From contig NZ_JAEULO010000039.1 in the NCBI RefSeq assembly GCF_016793705.1, positions 62,001 through 126,000 of the forward strand: a stretch of 64,000 nucleotides of DNA. The letters run 5' to 3'. Positions 42,830 through 54,006 of this stretch are shown piece after piece (within the stretch, counting starts at the first letter, position 1; each line of letters starts with the position of its first letter). The stretch is from Tabrizicola sp. (lineage in GTDB: Bacteria; Pseudomonadota; Alphaproteobacteria; Rhodobacterales; Rhodobacteraceae). Below the pieces are notes generated by a model. That model saw only the letters and a list, made by a program, of their open reading frames with translations, did not search any database and had not been told where the DNA came from. A program made the position numbers and the translations under genes.

Positions 42830-43699
42830 ATGATCCCCTTCCCCGACATCTCGCCCAACGTCTTTTCGGTCACGCTCTTCGGCCGCGAATTCGCCCTGCG
42901 CTGGTATGCCTTGGCCTATATGGCGGGCCTCCTCTACGGCTGGTGGATCATCCTGCGCGCCATCCGCACCCCGCGCCTCTGGGCAGGCGAGCCGCCCTTG
43001 ACCGCCGAGCAGGTGGAACGCTTCTTCACCTGGGCCGTCGTCGGCGTCATCCTCGGCGGGCGGCTTGGCTATGTGATCTTCTACGAACCTGCCGCCTTCC
43101 TCGCCGAGCCCTGGCGCATTCCCTACGTCTGGGAGGGCGGTATGTCCTTCCACGGCGGTTTCGCGGGCGTCGTGCTGGCGGGCATCTGGTTCTGCCGCCG
43201 CGAGAAGATCCCGATGCTGTCGATGGGCGACCTCCTCGCCGTCGCCGCTCCGGTGGGCCTTGGCCTGGGCCGCCTGTCGAACTTCGTCAACGCCGAGCTT
43301 TGGGGCCGCACCACCGACCTGCCCTGGGGCGTGGTCTTTCCCGGCGCCGCCGCCCAGACCTGCGCGCAACTGACCGGCGCCTGCGCACGGCACCCGAGCC
43401 AGCTGTATCAGGCGGCGCTGGAGGGGCTGCTCCTGCTGGCCGTGCTGACCTGGCTCGCCTTCCGTCGGGGCTGGTTCAAGCGCCCCGGCGCGCTGATGGG
43501 GCTGTTCCTTGTGGGCTACGGCGTCGCGCGCTTCCTGGTGGAATTCGTCCGCCAGCCCGACGCCCAATTCGTCTCGCCCGGCAATCCGGTCGGTCTGGCG
43601 CTGCATGTCGGCGGTTACGGTCTGACCATGGGCCAGCTTCTGTCGCTGCCGATGATTGTTGCCGGGCTGTGGTTCGTGCTTCGCGCCCGCGAGACATGA
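42830..43699 (+). CDS. lgt: prolipoprotein diacylglyceryl transferase
   Basis: Lgt attaches diacylglycerol to the lipobox cysteine of lipoproteins. The 289-residue membrane protein has [17 protein letters not shown], the GGRLGYV and [10 protein letters not shown] motifs and the signature [16 protein letters not shown] (about 140-156). The start [14 protein letters not shown] is the family N-terminus. It is followed by a coupled MidA-like gene (ATGA). Confidence 0.96.
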   Translation: MIPFPDISPNVFSVTLFGREFALRWYALAYMAGLLYGWWIILRAIRTPRLWAGEPPLTAEQVERFFTWAVVGVILGGRLGYVIFYEPAAFLAEPWRIPYVWEGGMSFHGGFAGVVLAGIWFCRREKIPMLSMGDLLAVAAPVGLGLGRLSNFVNAELWGRTTDLPWGVVFPGAAAQTCAQLTGACARHPSQLYQAALEGLLLLAVLTWLAFRRGWFKRPGALMGLFLVGYGVARFLVEFVRQPDAQFVSPGNPVGLALHVGGYGLTMGQLLSLPMIVAGLWFVLRARET

Positions 43700-44748
43700 C
43701 CCCCCTCGCCCGCCTGCTGGTCGAACGCATCCGCGAGACGGGGCCGATCACGGTGGCTGACTACATGGCCGAATGCCTGCTGCATCCGGTCCACGGCTAC
43801 TACACCACCCGCGACCCGTTCGGCACGAAAGGGGACTTCACCACCGCACCCGAGATCAGCCAGATGTTCGGCGAGCTGGTCGGGCTCGCGCTGGCGCAGG
43901 CCTGGCTCGACCGGGGCTCGCCCGCGCCCTTCACGCTGGGCGAGCTGGGGCCGGGACGCGGCACGCTGATGGCTGACATCCTGCGGGCCACGCGGGGCGT
44001 TCCCGGCTTTCACCAAGCCGCGCAGGTCGTGCTGGTCGAGGCTTCGCCGCGCCTGCGCGAGATGCAGCACGCCAAACTCTGCGCCTACGAACCGAGCTGG
44101 ATCGACCGCATCGGAGACCTGCCCGAGGCCCCCCTCTTCCTCATCGCCAACGAATTCCTTGACGCCCTGCCGATCCGCCAGTTCATCCGCGGCCCGCAGG
44201 GCTGGCGGGAACGGCTGATCGGCCTGCGTGACGAGGCCCTCACCTTCGGCCTCTCCGCCTCTCTGCCGCAGGTCCCCGAGACCGCCGCCTTCCGCCATGC
44301 ACCCGATACGGCGCTGGTCGAGGACAATCTTGCCGCCCGCCATGCGATCGCCGAAGTCGCGACCCGCATCGCAAGGGCTGGCGGCATCGCCTACTGGATC
44401 GACTACGGCGGCTGGCGCTCGCAGGGCGACACGCTCCAGGCCATGCGCCAGCACCGGCCCGACGATCCGCTCGCTCACCCGGGGGAAGCCGACCTCACCG
44501 CCCATGTCGATTTCGAGCCTCTCGCGGCCCTCGCGCCCGCCTTTGCCTACGACACCCAAGGCGCGGTCCTGACCCGCCTCGGCATCGACGCCCGCGCCGA
44601 ACGGCTGGCCTGCAACCTCACCGGCGCCGCACTGGAAAGCCACCGCGCTGCGCATCGGCGCTTGACCGATCCCTCGGAAATGGGTTCGCTGTTCAAGGTG
44701 CTTGCCCTCACCTCGCCCGGTGCCCCGCCACCCCCCGGATTCGCCTGA
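43696..44748 (+). CDS. class I SAM-dependent methyltransferase, MidA/NDUFAF7-like
   Basis: The 350-residue protein carries the MidA pattern: [55 protein letters not shown] (SAM binding) and an [13 protein letters not shown] segment. Mitochondrial NDUFAF7 methylates a complex I arginine, and a similar role is plausible here. It is coupled to lgt and to the next gene with overlapping stop/start codons. Confidence 0.91.
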   Translation: MTPLARLLVERIRETGPITVADYMAECLLHPVHGYYTTRDPFGTKGDFTTAPEISQMFGELVGLALAQAWLDRGSPAPFTLGELGPGRGTLMADILRATRGVPGFHQAAQVVLVEASPRLREMQHAKLCAYEPSWIDRIGDLPEAPLFLIANEFLDALPIRQFIRGPQGWRERLIGLRDEALTFGLSASLPQVPETAAFRHAPDTALVEDNLAARHAIAEVATRIARAGGIAYWIDYGGWRSQGDTLQAMRQHRPDDPLAHPGEADLTAHVDFEPLAALAPAFAYDTQGAVLTRLGIDARAERLACNLTGAALESHRAAHRRLTDPSEMGSLFKVLALTSPGAPPPPGFA

Positions 44749-45506
44749 TGCACTCCACGCTGGAAATCATCACCGCCGATGCCCTGGACGCCCGGCACGG
44801 CTTCTTCACCCGCAAGGGCGGGGCCTCTTCGGGCATCTTCGCAGGACTGAACTGTGGCACCGGATCGTCGGACCAGACCGAAATCGTCGCCATCAACCGC
44901 ACCCGCGTGGCCGAGGCGATGGGCGTCGGGCCGGAGATGCTGGTCACGGTCCACCAGGTCCATTCGGCCAGGGCCCTGCCCGTGACCGGCCCGCTGTCGA
45001 TCCGCCCCGAGGCCGATGCGCTGGTCACGGCGACTCCCGGCGTCCTTCTTGCCGTGCTGACCGCCGATTGCCAGCCCGTCCTCTTCGCCGACCCGCAGGC
45101 GAAGGTCGTCGGCGCGGCCCATGCCGGCTGGCGCGGCGCGGTGGACGGGGTACTGGAAGCCACGCTCGACGCGATGGAGGCCTTGGGGGCGCAGAGGTCG
45201 AACATCACCGCCATCATCGGCCCGACGATCAGCCAGGTGGCCTATGAGGTCGGCCCGGAATTCTTCGACCGCTTCCGCACCGAGGATGAGGACAGCACGC
45301 GCTTCTTCGCGAATGGCGAGGGCGACCGGATGCTCTTCGACCTGCCGGGCTATGGCCTTCACCGCCTGCGTGCTGCCGGGGTGAAACAGGCGGAATGGAC
45401 CGGCCATTGCACCTACCGCGACCCCGCGCGGTTCTACTCCTTCCGCCGCACCACCCATGCGGGCGAGGCCGACTACGGGCGCCTCATCTCGACAATAAGG
45501 CTATAA
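44748..45506 (+). CDS. YfiH/PgeF family (polyphenol oxidase/purine nucleoside phosphorylase-like)
   Basis: The 252-residue protein has the DUF152 pattern: RKGGASSGIFAGLNCG, TVHQVHS, TADCQPVLFADP and AAHAGWRGAV, placing the zinc-site His, Cys and His. Family members act on adenosine or inosine, or on peptidoglycan precursors as editing factors. The start overlaps the MidA stop by one base. Three co-translated genes lgt-midA-yfiH occur in many alphaproteobacteria. Confidence 0.92.
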   Translation: MHSTLEIITADALDARHGFFTRKGGASSGIFAGLNCGTGSSDQTEIVAINRTRVAEAMGVGPEMLVTVHQVHSARALPVTGPLSIRPEADALVTATPGVLLAVLTADCQPVLFADPQAKVVGAAHAGWRGAVDGVLEATLDAMEALGAQRSNITAIIGPTISQVAYEVGPEFFDRFRTEDEDSTRFFANGEGDRMLFDLPGYGLHRLRAAGVKQAEWTGHCTYRDPARFYSFRRTTHAGEADYGRLISTIRL

Positions 45507-45551
45507 GACGGCGAAATCCGGCATGAAAATGCTCCGATTGCTGCACGGTTC

Positions 45552-45615
45552 TTCCCCAACCCTGCCGCAATCTCGGGTCATCCCTTTCCCTGTCAGGTTG
45601 AATTGCGGTGGGGAA
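45552..45615 (+). promoter_or_regulatory. stem sequestering the ribosome site of the 65-residue ORF
   Basis: TTCCCCA (45552-45558) and CCGCAAT (45565-45571) pair with ATTGCGG (45602-45608) and TGGGGAA (45609-45615), 14 base pairs with a six-base bulge. The right arm contains the GGGGAA ribosome site of the ORF at 45620, so this could act as a translational switch. Confidence 0.4.
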
Positions 45616-45619
45616 AGCG

Positions 45620-45817
45620 ATGATCATCCAGATGAAGACCAAGCGCCGCTGGATTCTCTCCATCCTTGAAACCGTCGGCGACGGCGAAGACAGTCGCGTC
45701 GTCGCCCGCGCCAGCGCGCGCCAGACCTCGGGCCGCACCGCCATGGTCGCGGGGCAGAAGGGCTTTGCCATGCGGCTGAAGACCGCGACCCGCCAGGTCT
45801 CGGACGCCGCCCGCTAG
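45620..45817 (+). CDS. small basic hypothetical protein
   Basis: The 65-residue, arginine-rich protein (MIIQMKTKRRWILSILETV...TRQVSDAAR) has a predicted helix at its start and a basic C-terminus. I do not recognise a family, although short proteins beginning K-R-R-W-I-L-S-I-L-E are common in this group. Ribosome site GGGGAAAGCG at ATG 45620; ATG 45632 is also possible. Confidence 0.5.
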   Translation: MIIQMKTKRRWILSILETVGDGEDSRVVARASARQTSGRTAMVAGQKGFAMRLKTATRQVSDAAR

Positions 45818-45847
45818 GGCGTGACGAGCCTTGCTTCACTAGATCAA

Positions 45848-45877
45848 GTCTAAGAATTTTCTAGAAAATCCTTAGAC
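45848..45877. repeat. 30-base AT-rich near-perfect palindrome between convergent genes
   Basis: Two 15-base arms meet with one mismatch and no loop, with a GTCTAAG/CTTAGAC outer and ATTTTCT/AGAAAAT inner stem. It stands out as AT-rich in a very GC-rich genome. Candidate bidirectional terminator or operator. Confidence 0.65.
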
Positions 45878-45931
45878 TGCCGACAGAGCAGCAGGTCATT
45901 CCCGACAAGCGTCATTCTGTTATGGGACGGC

Positions 45932-46432
45932 TCAGGCGTTCTTCGCCAGCCGCGCTTCCAGCACGTCGAAGGGCAGACCGGGCTCGTCCTTGGCGCATCG
46001 GATGACAAGGCTGGTCTTCACATTGGCCACATGGTCGGCCTTCAGCAATTCCTCGGTCAGGAAGCTCTGGAAGGTCGACAGGTCGGGCGAGACGCATTTC
46101 AGGATGAAGTCGATCTCACCGTTCAGCATGTGACATTCGCGGACCAAGGGCCAGGCCCGGCAGCGCGCCTCGAAGGCGGCAAGGTCGGCCTCGGCCTGGC
46201 TCGACAGCCGCACCATCGCGAAGACCTGCACCTCGAAGCCCAGTTCCCGCGCGTTGATGTCGGCATGGTAGCCGCGGATGAAGCCCTGCTCCTCCAGGCC
46301 GCGCACCCGGCGCAGGCAGGGCGGGGCCGAGATGCCCACACGGCTTGCCAGCTCGACATTGGTCATCCGGCCATCGGCCTGCAATTCGGCCAGGATCTGC
46401 CGGTCGATGGGATCAAGCTTGTGCGCGGCCAT
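45932..46432 (-). CDS. Lrp/AsnC-family transcriptional regulator
   Basis: The 166-residue protein has an N-terminal winged helix-turn-helix (LDPIDRQILAELQADGRMTNVELASRVGISAPPCLRRVRGLE) and a RAM ligand domain (DFILKCVSPD). It is divergent from trxB, an order common in Rhodobacterales, and may regulate it in response to an amino acid. The target is not visible from sequence. Confidence 0.93.
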   Translation of the reverse strand: MAAHKLDPIDRQILAELQADGRMTNVELASRVGISAPPCLRRVRGLEEQGFIRGYHADINARELGFEVQVFAMVRLSSQAEADLAAFEARCRAWPLVRECHMLNGEIDFILKCVSPDLSTFQSFLTEELLKADHVANVKTSLVIRCAKDEPGLPFDVLEARLAKNA

Positions 46433-46485
46433 GATGCCTCCAATCTCGCGCCTTACTTACGCGCGGGGGACTTCCTGCGCAATAA

Positions 46486-47538
<1,053 letters not shown>

Positions 47539-47546
47539 GCCGATGA

Positions 47547-47578
47547 TCCGGGGCGCACGATGAATACTGCGCCCCGGA
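47547..47578 (+). terminator. hairpin after trxB
   Basis: An 11-base perfect stem (TCCGGGGCGCA / TGCGCCCCGGA) encloses ten bases, eight bases after the trxB stop. No T run follows, but the stem is strong. Confidence 0.65.
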
Positions 47579-47673
47579 ACGGAACCCCTTGACGCTGGTT
47601 GGTCACGGCGTCACCCATTCATCCTGTCGCCCGCAGCCGCACCCGGCAACCGGGGTCGCCGAAGGACCAGAGC

Positions 47674-48438
47674 ATGACCGATGCCATCTTCCCCGACCTG
47701 CAGGGTCAATCCGTCTTCATCACCGGCGGCGGATCGGGCATCGGCGCGGCGCTGACCGAGGCCTTCCTGCGCCAGGGCGCGAAAGTCGCCTTCTGCCAGC
47801 GCTCGGACGCCACGCCCTTCTGCGACGCGATGGAACAGGCCACCGGCAACCGCCCGCTGTTCCTGCCCTGCGACATCGCCGTCACCGACCAGTTGCAGCT
47901 GACCCTGTCGACCGCCGCCAAGGCGCAGGGGCCGATCACCGTGCTGGTGAACAACGCGGCGAACGACCAGCGCCACGACACGCTGAAGACCGACGAGACC
48001 TTCTGGGACTGGTCCATCGACGTGAACCTGCGGTCCTATTTCTTCGCCTGCCAATCGGTGATCCCGGGCATGCGGGCGGCGGGCGGGGGGTCGATCATCA
48101 ACTTCTCCTCGATCAGCTTCATGATGGCCGACAAGGGCTATGCCGCCTATATCACCGCCAATGCCGGGATCGTCGGCCTGACCCGGACGCTCGCCCGCGA
48201 ATTCGGGCCGGACCGCATCCGCGTCAACGCCATCGCGCCCGGCTGGGTGCTGACCGAGCGGCAGAAAGAGCTTTGGGTCACCCCCGAAGCCCTTGCCAGC
48301 CATCTCACCCGGCAATGCCTGCCCGACCCGATCCAGCCCACCGACGTGGCGGGGTCGGTGCTGTTCCTCGCTTCCGATGCCGCGCGCATGATGACCTCGC
48401 AGACCCTGATCCTGGATGGAGGCTTCGTCTCCGGATGA
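47674..48438 (+). CDS. SDR-family sugar dehydrogenase (galactose 1-dehydrogenase candidate)
   Basis: The 254-residue SDR has TGGGSGIGAALTEAFL (cofactor), NNAAND and ISFMM. The active-site region reads YAAYITANAG, so tyrosine is followed by asparagine where lysine is usual; this YxxAN form recalls a subfamily of aldose dehydrogenases. ATG 47674 is preferred. It is the first gene of an ATGA-coupled operon (kinase, aldolase, lactonase) of the De Ley-Doudoroff pathway, so oxidation of galactose is the likely role. Confidence 0.8.
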   Translation: MTDAIFPDLQGQSVFITGGGSGIGAALTEAFLRQGAKVAFCQRSDATPFCDAMEQATGNRPLFLPCDIAVTDQLQLTLSTAAKAQGPITVLVNNAANDQRHDTLKTDETFWDWSIDVNLRSYFFACQSVIPGMRAAGGGSIINFSSISFMMADKGYAAYITANAGIVGLTRTLAREFGPDRIRVNAIAPGWVLTERQKELWVTPEALASHLTRQCLPDPIQPTDVAGSVLFLASDAARMMTSQTLILDGGFVSG

Positions 48439-49346
48439 CCGACGCCCCGACCCCCGCCTGGATCGCCGTCGACTGGGGCACCTCGAACCTGCGCGCCTGG
48501 GCGATGGGCGCCGATGGCAACGTGCTGGCCGAGGCGGAGTCGGATGACGGCATGGGCAAGCTGGCCCCGGAGGGTTTCGAACCCGCGCTCCTGCGTCTGA
48601 TCACCCCTTGGCTGGGGGGCAATCCCCCCATCCTCGCCTGCGGCATGGTCGGCAGCCGCCAGGGCTGGCGCGAGGCGCCCTATCGCGCCGTGCCCTGCAC
48701 CCCGCTCGACCCCGCCGCGCTGATCGCCGCCGCCACCACCGACCCGCGCCTGAACGTCCGCATCGCCCCCGGCCTGATGCAGGCCGACCCCGCCGACGTG
48801 ATGCGCGGCGAGGAAACCCAGATCGCCGGGGCGCTGCGCCTGATGCCGGGCTATGACGGCGTCCTCTGCCTGCCGGGCACCCATTCCAAATGGGCGCATG
48901 TCAGCGCGGGCGAGGTCGTCAGCTTCCAGACCTTCATGACGGGCGAACTCTTCGCGCTTCTGTCCACCGCCTCGGTCCTGCGCCACGGCATGCCGGGCGC
49001 GGGCTGGGACGAGGCCGCCTTCGACACCGCCGTCTCCGATGCGCTCTCCCGCCCCGAACGGCTGGGCGCGCGGCTTTTCTCCTTGCGGGCGCAGGGGCTG
49101 GTCGCGGGCCTGTCCCCCGCTGCCGCCCGCGCGCGGCTGTCCGGCCTCTTGATCGGGATGGAGCTTGCGGGCGCCAAACCCTACTGGCTGGGCCAGCGCG
49201 TCACCCTGATCGGGGCCGAGAAGCTGTCTGCCGCCTATGTCCGCGCGCTGGCGGCGCAGGGGGTCACAGCGCAGCGCCTGTCTGTCACCGACTGCACGCT
49301 TGCGGGCCTCGCCTCGCTTTCCCCCCAGACCGAGGGCGCCAGATGA
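48435..49346 (+). CDS. dgoK: 2-dehydro-3-deoxygalactonokinase
   Basis: DgoK phosphorylates 2-keto-3-deoxygalactonate. The 303-residue protein shows the kinase pattern [24 protein letters not shown], the glycine-rich PGTHSKW and [13 protein letters not shown]. It overlaps the preceding stop by four bases. It is in the same operon as the aldolase. Confidence 0.92.
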   Translation: MTDAPTPAWIAVDWGTSNLRAWAMGADGNVLAEAESDDGMGKLAPEGFEPALLRLITPWLGGNPPILACGMVGSRQGWREAPYRAVPCTPLDPAALIAAATTDPRLNVRIAPGLMQADPADVMRGEETQIAGALRLMPGYDGVLCLPGTHSKWAHVSAGEVVSFQTFMTGELFALLSTASVLRHGMPGAGWDEAAFDTAVSDALSRPERLGARLFSLRAQGLVAGLSPAAARARLSGLLIGMELAGAKPYWLGQRVTLIGAEKLSAAYVRALAAQGVTAQRLSVTDCTLAGLASLSPQTEGAR

Positions 49347-49948
49347 CCCACCGCAACCTGATTGCCATCCTGCGCGGGATCACCCCGCCCGAGGCCGCCC
49401 CCGCCGCCGGGGCGCTGGTCGCCGCCGGGATCACCCGGATCGAGGTGCCGCTGAACTCGCCCGACCCCTTCGACTCGATTGCCGCGATGGTCGCCGCCGT
49501 CCCGGGGGCCGAGATCGGCGCGGGCACCGTGCTGAGCGTGGCCGAGGTGGCGCAGGTGAAGGCCGCAGGTGGCACGCTCATCGTCTCGCCCAATGCCGAC
49601 TCGGAGGTGATCGCCGCCACCCGTGCCGCCGGGATGGCCTCCTGGCCCGGGGTGATGACGCCGACCGAATGTTTCGCCGCCATCAAGGCCGGGGCGACGG
49701 GGCTGAAACTCTTCCCCGGCAACCTGCTCGGCCCCGAGGGGCTGAAGGCGATCCGCGCGGTCTTGCCGAAGGGCATGGCCGTCTACGCCGTAGGCGGTGC
49801 CGGACCGGCGAACTTCGCCGACTGGGCCCGCGCCGGGGCGGATGGCTTCGGCATCGGCACCGCGCTCTATACGCCCGGCCTGTCCACTTCTGAAATCGCC
49901 CGCAAAGCCGCCGCCATCGTCGCGGCCTATGACGAGGTCTTCCCATGA
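49343..49948 (+). CDS. dgoA: 2-dehydro-3-deoxy-6-phosphogalactonate aldolase
   Basis: The 201-residue class I aldolase cleaves KDPGal to pyruvate and glyceraldehyde 3-phosphate. It has [33 protein letters not shown] and [12 protein letters not shown], with the Schiff-base lysine in the latter. It overlaps dgoK by ATGA and the lactonase by ATGA. Confidence 0.93.
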   Translation: MTHRNLIAILRGITPPEAAPAAGALVAAGITRIEVPLNSPDPFDSIAAMVAAVPGAEIGAGTVLSVAEVAQVKAAGGTLIVSPNADSEVIAATRAAGMASWPGVMTPTECFAAIKAGATGLKLFPGNLLGPEGLKAIRAVLPKGMAVYAVGGAGPANFADWARAGADGFGIGTALYTPGLSTSEIARKAAAIVAAYDEVFP

Positions 49949-50781
49949 TCTTCGACACTCGCGCCTGCGAATTGGGCGAAGGCCCGCTCTGGCACCCCCT
50001 GCGCGAGGAATTGTTCTGGTTCGACATCCTGAACCGGACCCTGCACTCGCAGAAGCAATCCTGGAGCTTTTCCGGATATGTCTCCGCCGCAGGCTGGATC
50101 TCCCGCGACGAACTGCTTCTTGCCAGCGAGACGGGGCTGATCCGCTTCGATCTCGTCACCGGCACCGAAAAGGCGGTCGCCGAAGCCGGAACCGCGGCCA
50201 CCCGGTCGAACGATGGCCGCGCCGACCGGCAGGGCGGGTTCTGGTTCGGCACCATGGGCAAGAAGGCCGAAAAGGGCGTAGGCGCGATCTGGCGCTGGTA
50301 TTGCGGCGAGCTGCGGCGGCTTTACGAAGGCGTGACGATCCCCAACGCGATCTGCTTCACCCCGGACGGCAGCGCCGCGCATTTCGGCGACACCGTGCTG
50401 GGCCGGGTGATGAAGGTCGCGCTCGATGCGCAGGGCTGGCCGAAGGGCGAGCCCGAAGCCTGGCTCGATCTCGCCCGCGCGGGGCTGAATCCGGACGGCG
50501 CTGTCATCGACGCCGAGGGCCGATTCTGGAATGCGCAATGGGGTGCGGGGCGGGTGGCCTGCTACGGTCCGGACGGAGTGTTCCTGCATGCGGTGGAAAC
50601 CCCCGGCGCGCCGCATTCCTCGTGCCCGGCCTTCGGCGGGCCGGGGCTGACGACGCTTTACGTCACCACCGCGCTTGAGCATATGGATGCCGAGGCCCGC
50701 GCCCGCCATCCCGCCTCCGGTCAGCTTTTCGCCTTTCCCGGCACGGCGATGGGCCTGCCCGAGCCGCAGGTCATCCTTTAG
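49945..50781 (+). CDS. SMP-30/gluconolactonase family lactonase
   Basis: The 278-residue beta-propeller has [20 protein letters not shown] (metal Glu), [20 protein letters not shown] and [14 protein letters not shown], the SMP-30 pattern with Asn/Asp calcium or zinc ligands. It would hydrolyse galactonolactone formed by the dehydrogenase. It is the last gene in the operon and converges with the alpha-glucosidase. Confidence 0.9.
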   Translation: MIFDTRACELGEGPLWHPLREELFWFDILNRTLHSQKQSWSFSGYVSAAGWISRDELLLASETGLIRFDLVTGTEKAVAEAGTAATRSNDGRADRQGGFWFGTMGKKAEKGVGAIWRWYCGELRRLYEGVTIPNAICFTPDGSAAHFGDTVLGRVMKVALDAQGWPKGEPEAWLDLARAGLNPDGAVIDAEGRFWNAQWGAGRVACYGPDGVFLHAVETPGAPHSSCPAFGGPGLTTLYVTTALEHMDAEARARHPASGQLFAFPGTAMGLPEPQVIL

Positions 50782-50894
50782 CGTTCCAGCCGGATCGCCT
50801 GCCGGGTCGGCCGTCCAATCCTTAACCGTTCCTGAATGCCCGCGCGCAAGTCGTTGATTTCACTGGCGCGCAAAATCTGTCCACGCAGGACAGC

Positions 50895-52505
50895 TCAGTC
50901 CTGCACCGCCACCGTCCCCGTGACCGGCAGGAAAGCCGCCGCGTTCGGACCCAGTGTCAGCCGGTCGCCCTCCAGCACGGCGTGAAGCGACGGCCCGACC
51001 GGCGCCCCGACACCCGAAACCGTGATCGACAGTGCCACCGGCGACAGGTTGAACAGGCACAGAAGCGCGCCCTCCCCATCGCCCCTGACAAAGCCCAGCA
51101 CCGGCTCGGGCAGGTCCAGGAACCGCGTCTTCCCCTCGCGCAGCGCCACCGACCCTTTCCGGAACGCGATCGCCGCCCGGTAATGTTCCAGCACCGATCC
51201 CTGCGCGCCCTCCTGCCCCGCGACATTCCGGGCAGCCTGTTCCGGCTTTACCGGCAGCCAGGGCTTGCCGGTGGTGAAGCCCGCGTTGGGCGAGCCATCC
51301 CAGACCATCGGTGTCCGGGTATTGTCCCGCCCGATGGGTTCGGGCCAGAAGTTGATGCCCTGCGGGTCGGTCAGTTCCTCGAAGTCCAGCGGCGTGTCGG
51401 TCTGGCCCAGCTCCTCGCCTTCCCAAAGGCAGATCGACCCCTCGAAGGCCAGAAGGAGCGACCCCGCCTGCTTCGCCACCGTCTCGGCGCTTTCACCATG
51501 CTTCGCCCAGCGGGTCGCGTGGCGGACGACATCGTGGTTGGAGAAGGCCCACATCGGCCAGCCGTCCGGAGCACCCTTGAAGAAGCCCTCCACCCGGTCG
51601 CGGAAGAAGCCGGCGTCGAAGTCATAGCCCATCAGCTCGAAGGAATAGCACTGATGCAGCCGCCCCGGCGCGGTGTATTCCCCCATCATCCGGATCGCAT
51701 GGTGCTGCTCGCCCATCTCGCCCACCGAGGCCGCGCCGTATTCGTCCAGCAGCTTGCGGATGCGCTCCATCCAGAGCAGGTTCTCCGGCTGGTTCTTGGA
51801 GAAGATATGATACTGCATCCCGTAGGGATTGCCCTCGGGCTCGGCCTTCACCCGGTAATCCGCCGGATCGTCGCGGAACAGCGCATCCTGGAAAAAGTAG
51901 TTCACCGTGTCGAAGCGGAAGCCGTCCACCCCGCGCTTGAGCCAGAAGCGCATGCTCTCCAGCGCCCAGTCCTGCACCGCCGGATTGTGGTAGTTCAGGT
52001 CGGGCTGCGAGGTCAGGAAGTTGTGCAGGTAATACTGCTTGCGTCGCGCGTCCCACTGGAAGGCCGGGCCGCCGAAGACCGACAGCCAGTTGCAGGGCGG
52101 CATTCCGTCATGCTTCGGATCCGCCCAGACATACCAGTCGGCCTTCGGGTTCACCCGGTCCTTCCGGCTTTCGGCAAAGAACGGGTGCTGGTCGGAAGTG
52201 TGGCTCAGCACCTGGTCGATGATCACCTTCAGCCCCAACTCATGCGCGCGGGCGATCAATGCGTCGAAATCGGCCAGCGTGCCGAAGACCGGGTCGACGT
52301 CGCAATAGTCCGAGACGTCGTAGCCCATGTCCTTCATCGGGCTTTTGAAGAAGGGCGAGAGCCAGACCGCATCGACCCCCAGCGCGGCCAGATAGGGCAG
52401 GCGTCGGGTGATGCCGGGCAGGTCGCCCACCCCGTCGCCGTTCGAATCCTGGAACGACCGGGGATAGACCTGATAGGTCACAGCGCCACGCCACCAATCG
52501 GCCAT
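50895..52505 (-). CDS. GH13 alpha-glucosidase
   Basis: The 536-residue protein has the GH13 regions DAVWLSPFFKSPMKDMGYDVSD, GLKVIIDQVLSHTSDQHPFF, GFRFDTVNYF (nucleophile Asp), SVGEMGEQHHA (acid Glu) and FSNHDVVRHA. It is in the oligo-1,6-glucosidase/alpha-glucosidase branch (AglA-like) and would act on alpha-linked disaccharides in the cytoplasm. It is convergent with the galactose operon, separated by 113 bases with no clear terminator. Sugar transporter genes are not adjacent. Confidence 0.94.
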   Translation of the reverse strand: MADWWRGAVTYQVYPRSFQDSNGDGVGDLPGITRRLPYLAALGVDAVWLSPFFKSPMKDMGYDVSDYCDVDPVFGTLADFDALIARAHELGLKVIIDQVLSHTSDQHPFFAESRKDRVNPKADWYVWADPKHDGMPPCNWLSVFGGPAFQWDARRKQYYLHNFLTSQPDLNYHNPAVQDWALESMRFWLKRGVDGFRFDTVNYFFQDALFRDDPADYRVKAEPEGNPYGMQYHIFSKNQPENLLWMERIRKLLDEYGAASVGEMGEQHHAIRMMGEYTAPGRLHQCYSFELMGYDFDAGFFRDRVEGFFKGAPDGWPMWAFSNHDVVRHATRWAKHGESAETVAKQAGSLLLAFEGSICLWEGEELGQTDTPLDFEELTDPQGINFWPEPIGRDNTRTPMVWDGSPNAGFTTGKPWLPVKPEQAARNVAGQEGAQGSVLEHYRAAIAFRKGSVALREGKTRFLDLPEPVLGFVRGDGEGALLCLFNLSPVALSITVSGVGAPVGPSLHAVLEGDRLTLGPNAAAFLPVTGTVAVQD

Positions 52506-52743
52506 TCCCGTCTCCCTTGCATCCGCGCCCGGCCCTTAACGGCGCCTTCACCTGGGTGAAAGCCGGAAGCGGTTTAGCCGGGCGCTGGCCTCCGATACTC
52601 CGCCGATCTGCGGCACATCCGCAACGAAATTCCGGAGCGCCGGGACGCGCAATCAGCATTCGTGGCTGTGACCATCACAATTCTCCATTTGACGCCGCTT
52701 CGCCACCGGCGCACCTTCCGCGCCCCGGCGCCCGGAGACCGAC

Positions 52744-53982
52744 ATGACCAAGACCTCGCTGATCACCCCCGTCCTGATCGCAGGCTGCGTGATCCTGATG
52801 ATCTCCTTCGCCGTGAGGGCCAGTTTCGGGGTGTTCCAGATCCCCATCGCCGAGGAGTTTGGCTGGCTCCGGTCAGACTTCTCGCTGGCCATCGCGATCC
52901 AGAACCTGGCCTGGGGCATCGGCCAGCCGCTGTTCGGTGCCCTTGCGGAACGCTTCGGCGACCGCAGGGCGATCGTTGCCGGGGCGCTCCTCTATGCGGC
53001 GGGGCTCGTGCTCTCGGCCTATGCCGTCACGCCCGGTCAGCACCAGCTGCTGGCGATCCTGGTCGGCTTCGGGATCGCGGGGACGGGATTCGGGGTGATC
53101 CTTGCCATTGTCGGGCGGGCCTCGTCGGCGGAGAACCGGTCGATGGCACTGGGCATCGCGACCGCTGCCGGATCGGCCGGCCAGGTGTTCGGTGCGCCCA
53201 CGGCGGAATGGCTGCTGCAAAGCTATCACTGGCAGACCGTGTTCATCATCTTCGCCGTGGTGATCCTGGCGACACTCGCCGCGCTGCCGTTCCTGCGCAG
53301 CCCGGCGCTGGCATCGAAGCAGGAGCTTGAGGAGAGCATGGGTCAGGTGCTGGTCCGCGCCTTCAAGGACCCGTCCTACACGCTGATCTTCCTTGGCTTC
53401 TTCTCCTGCGGCTATCAGCTCGCGTTCATCACCGCGCATTTCCCGGCCTTCGTGACCGAGCTTTGCTCGCCTATCGACGCAGGCGGCATCCTGGCCGACA
53501 TCGGCATCACCACGACCTCGGCCCTTGGCGCGGTGTCGATCGCGGTGATCGGGCTTTTCAACATAGTCGGCACATTGACCGCCGGGTATCTGGGCAAGCG
53601 CTACACGAAAAAATACCTGCTGTTCGCCATCTACGTCGGCCGCACCATCGCCGCCGCCGCCTTCATCATGAATGACATCACCCCATTCTCGGTCCTGCTG
53701 TTCTCTGCCGTGATGGGATCGCTCTGGCTCGCGACGGTCCCGCTGACCTCGGGGCTCGTCGCGCATATCTACGGCATCCGCTACATGGGCACGCTTTACG
53801 GCGTGGTGTTCCTTTCCCACCAGATCGGCGGGTTCCTGGGAGTCTGGCTTGGAGGCCGGATGTATGACCTGAACGGCGACTACACGCTGGTCTGGTGGAT
53901 CGGCGTCGGCGTCGGAGCCTTCTCGGCCATCGTCCACCTGCCGATCCGCGAGCGGGTGATGGCGGTGGGTCAGCCCGCCTGA
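52744..53982 (+). CDS. MFS transporter (monocarboxylate-type)
   Basis: The 412-residue protein has twelve helices and the pattern FGVFQIPIAEEFGWLRSDFSLAIA, typical of oxalate/formate and MCT-like antiporters. A second half begins near residue 215. Substrate is likely a carboxylate. It diverges from the alpha-glucosidase by a 238-base gap without other features. Confidence 0.87.
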   Translation: MTKTSLITPVLIAGCVILMISFAVRASFGVFQIPIAEEFGWLRSDFSLAIAIQNLAWGIGQPLFGALAERFGDRRAIVAGALLYAAGLVLSAYAVTPGQHQLLAILVGFGIAGTGFGVILAIVGRASSAENRSMALGIATAAGSAGQVFGAPTAEWLLQSYHWQTVFIIFAVVILATLAALPFLRSPALASKQELEESMGQVLVRAFKDPSYTLIFLGFFSCGYQLAFITAHFPAFVTELCSPIDAGGILADIGITTTSALGAVSIAVIGLFNIVGTLTAGYLGKRYTKKYLLFAIYVGRTIAAAAFIMNDITPFSVLLFSAVMGSLWLATVPLTSGLVAHIYGIRYMGTLYGVVFLSHQIGGFLGVWLGGRMYDLNGDYTLVWWIGVGVGAFSAIVHLPIRERVMAVGQPA

Positions 53983-54006
53983 CAAAAACGGCTCCTCGAC
54001 GCGCGG

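Noticed and set aside
45848-45877. The GAA-TT-TTC-TA-GAA pattern resembling a heat-shock element.
   Set aside because: HSF-type elements are eukaryotic; the pattern follows from the palindrome.
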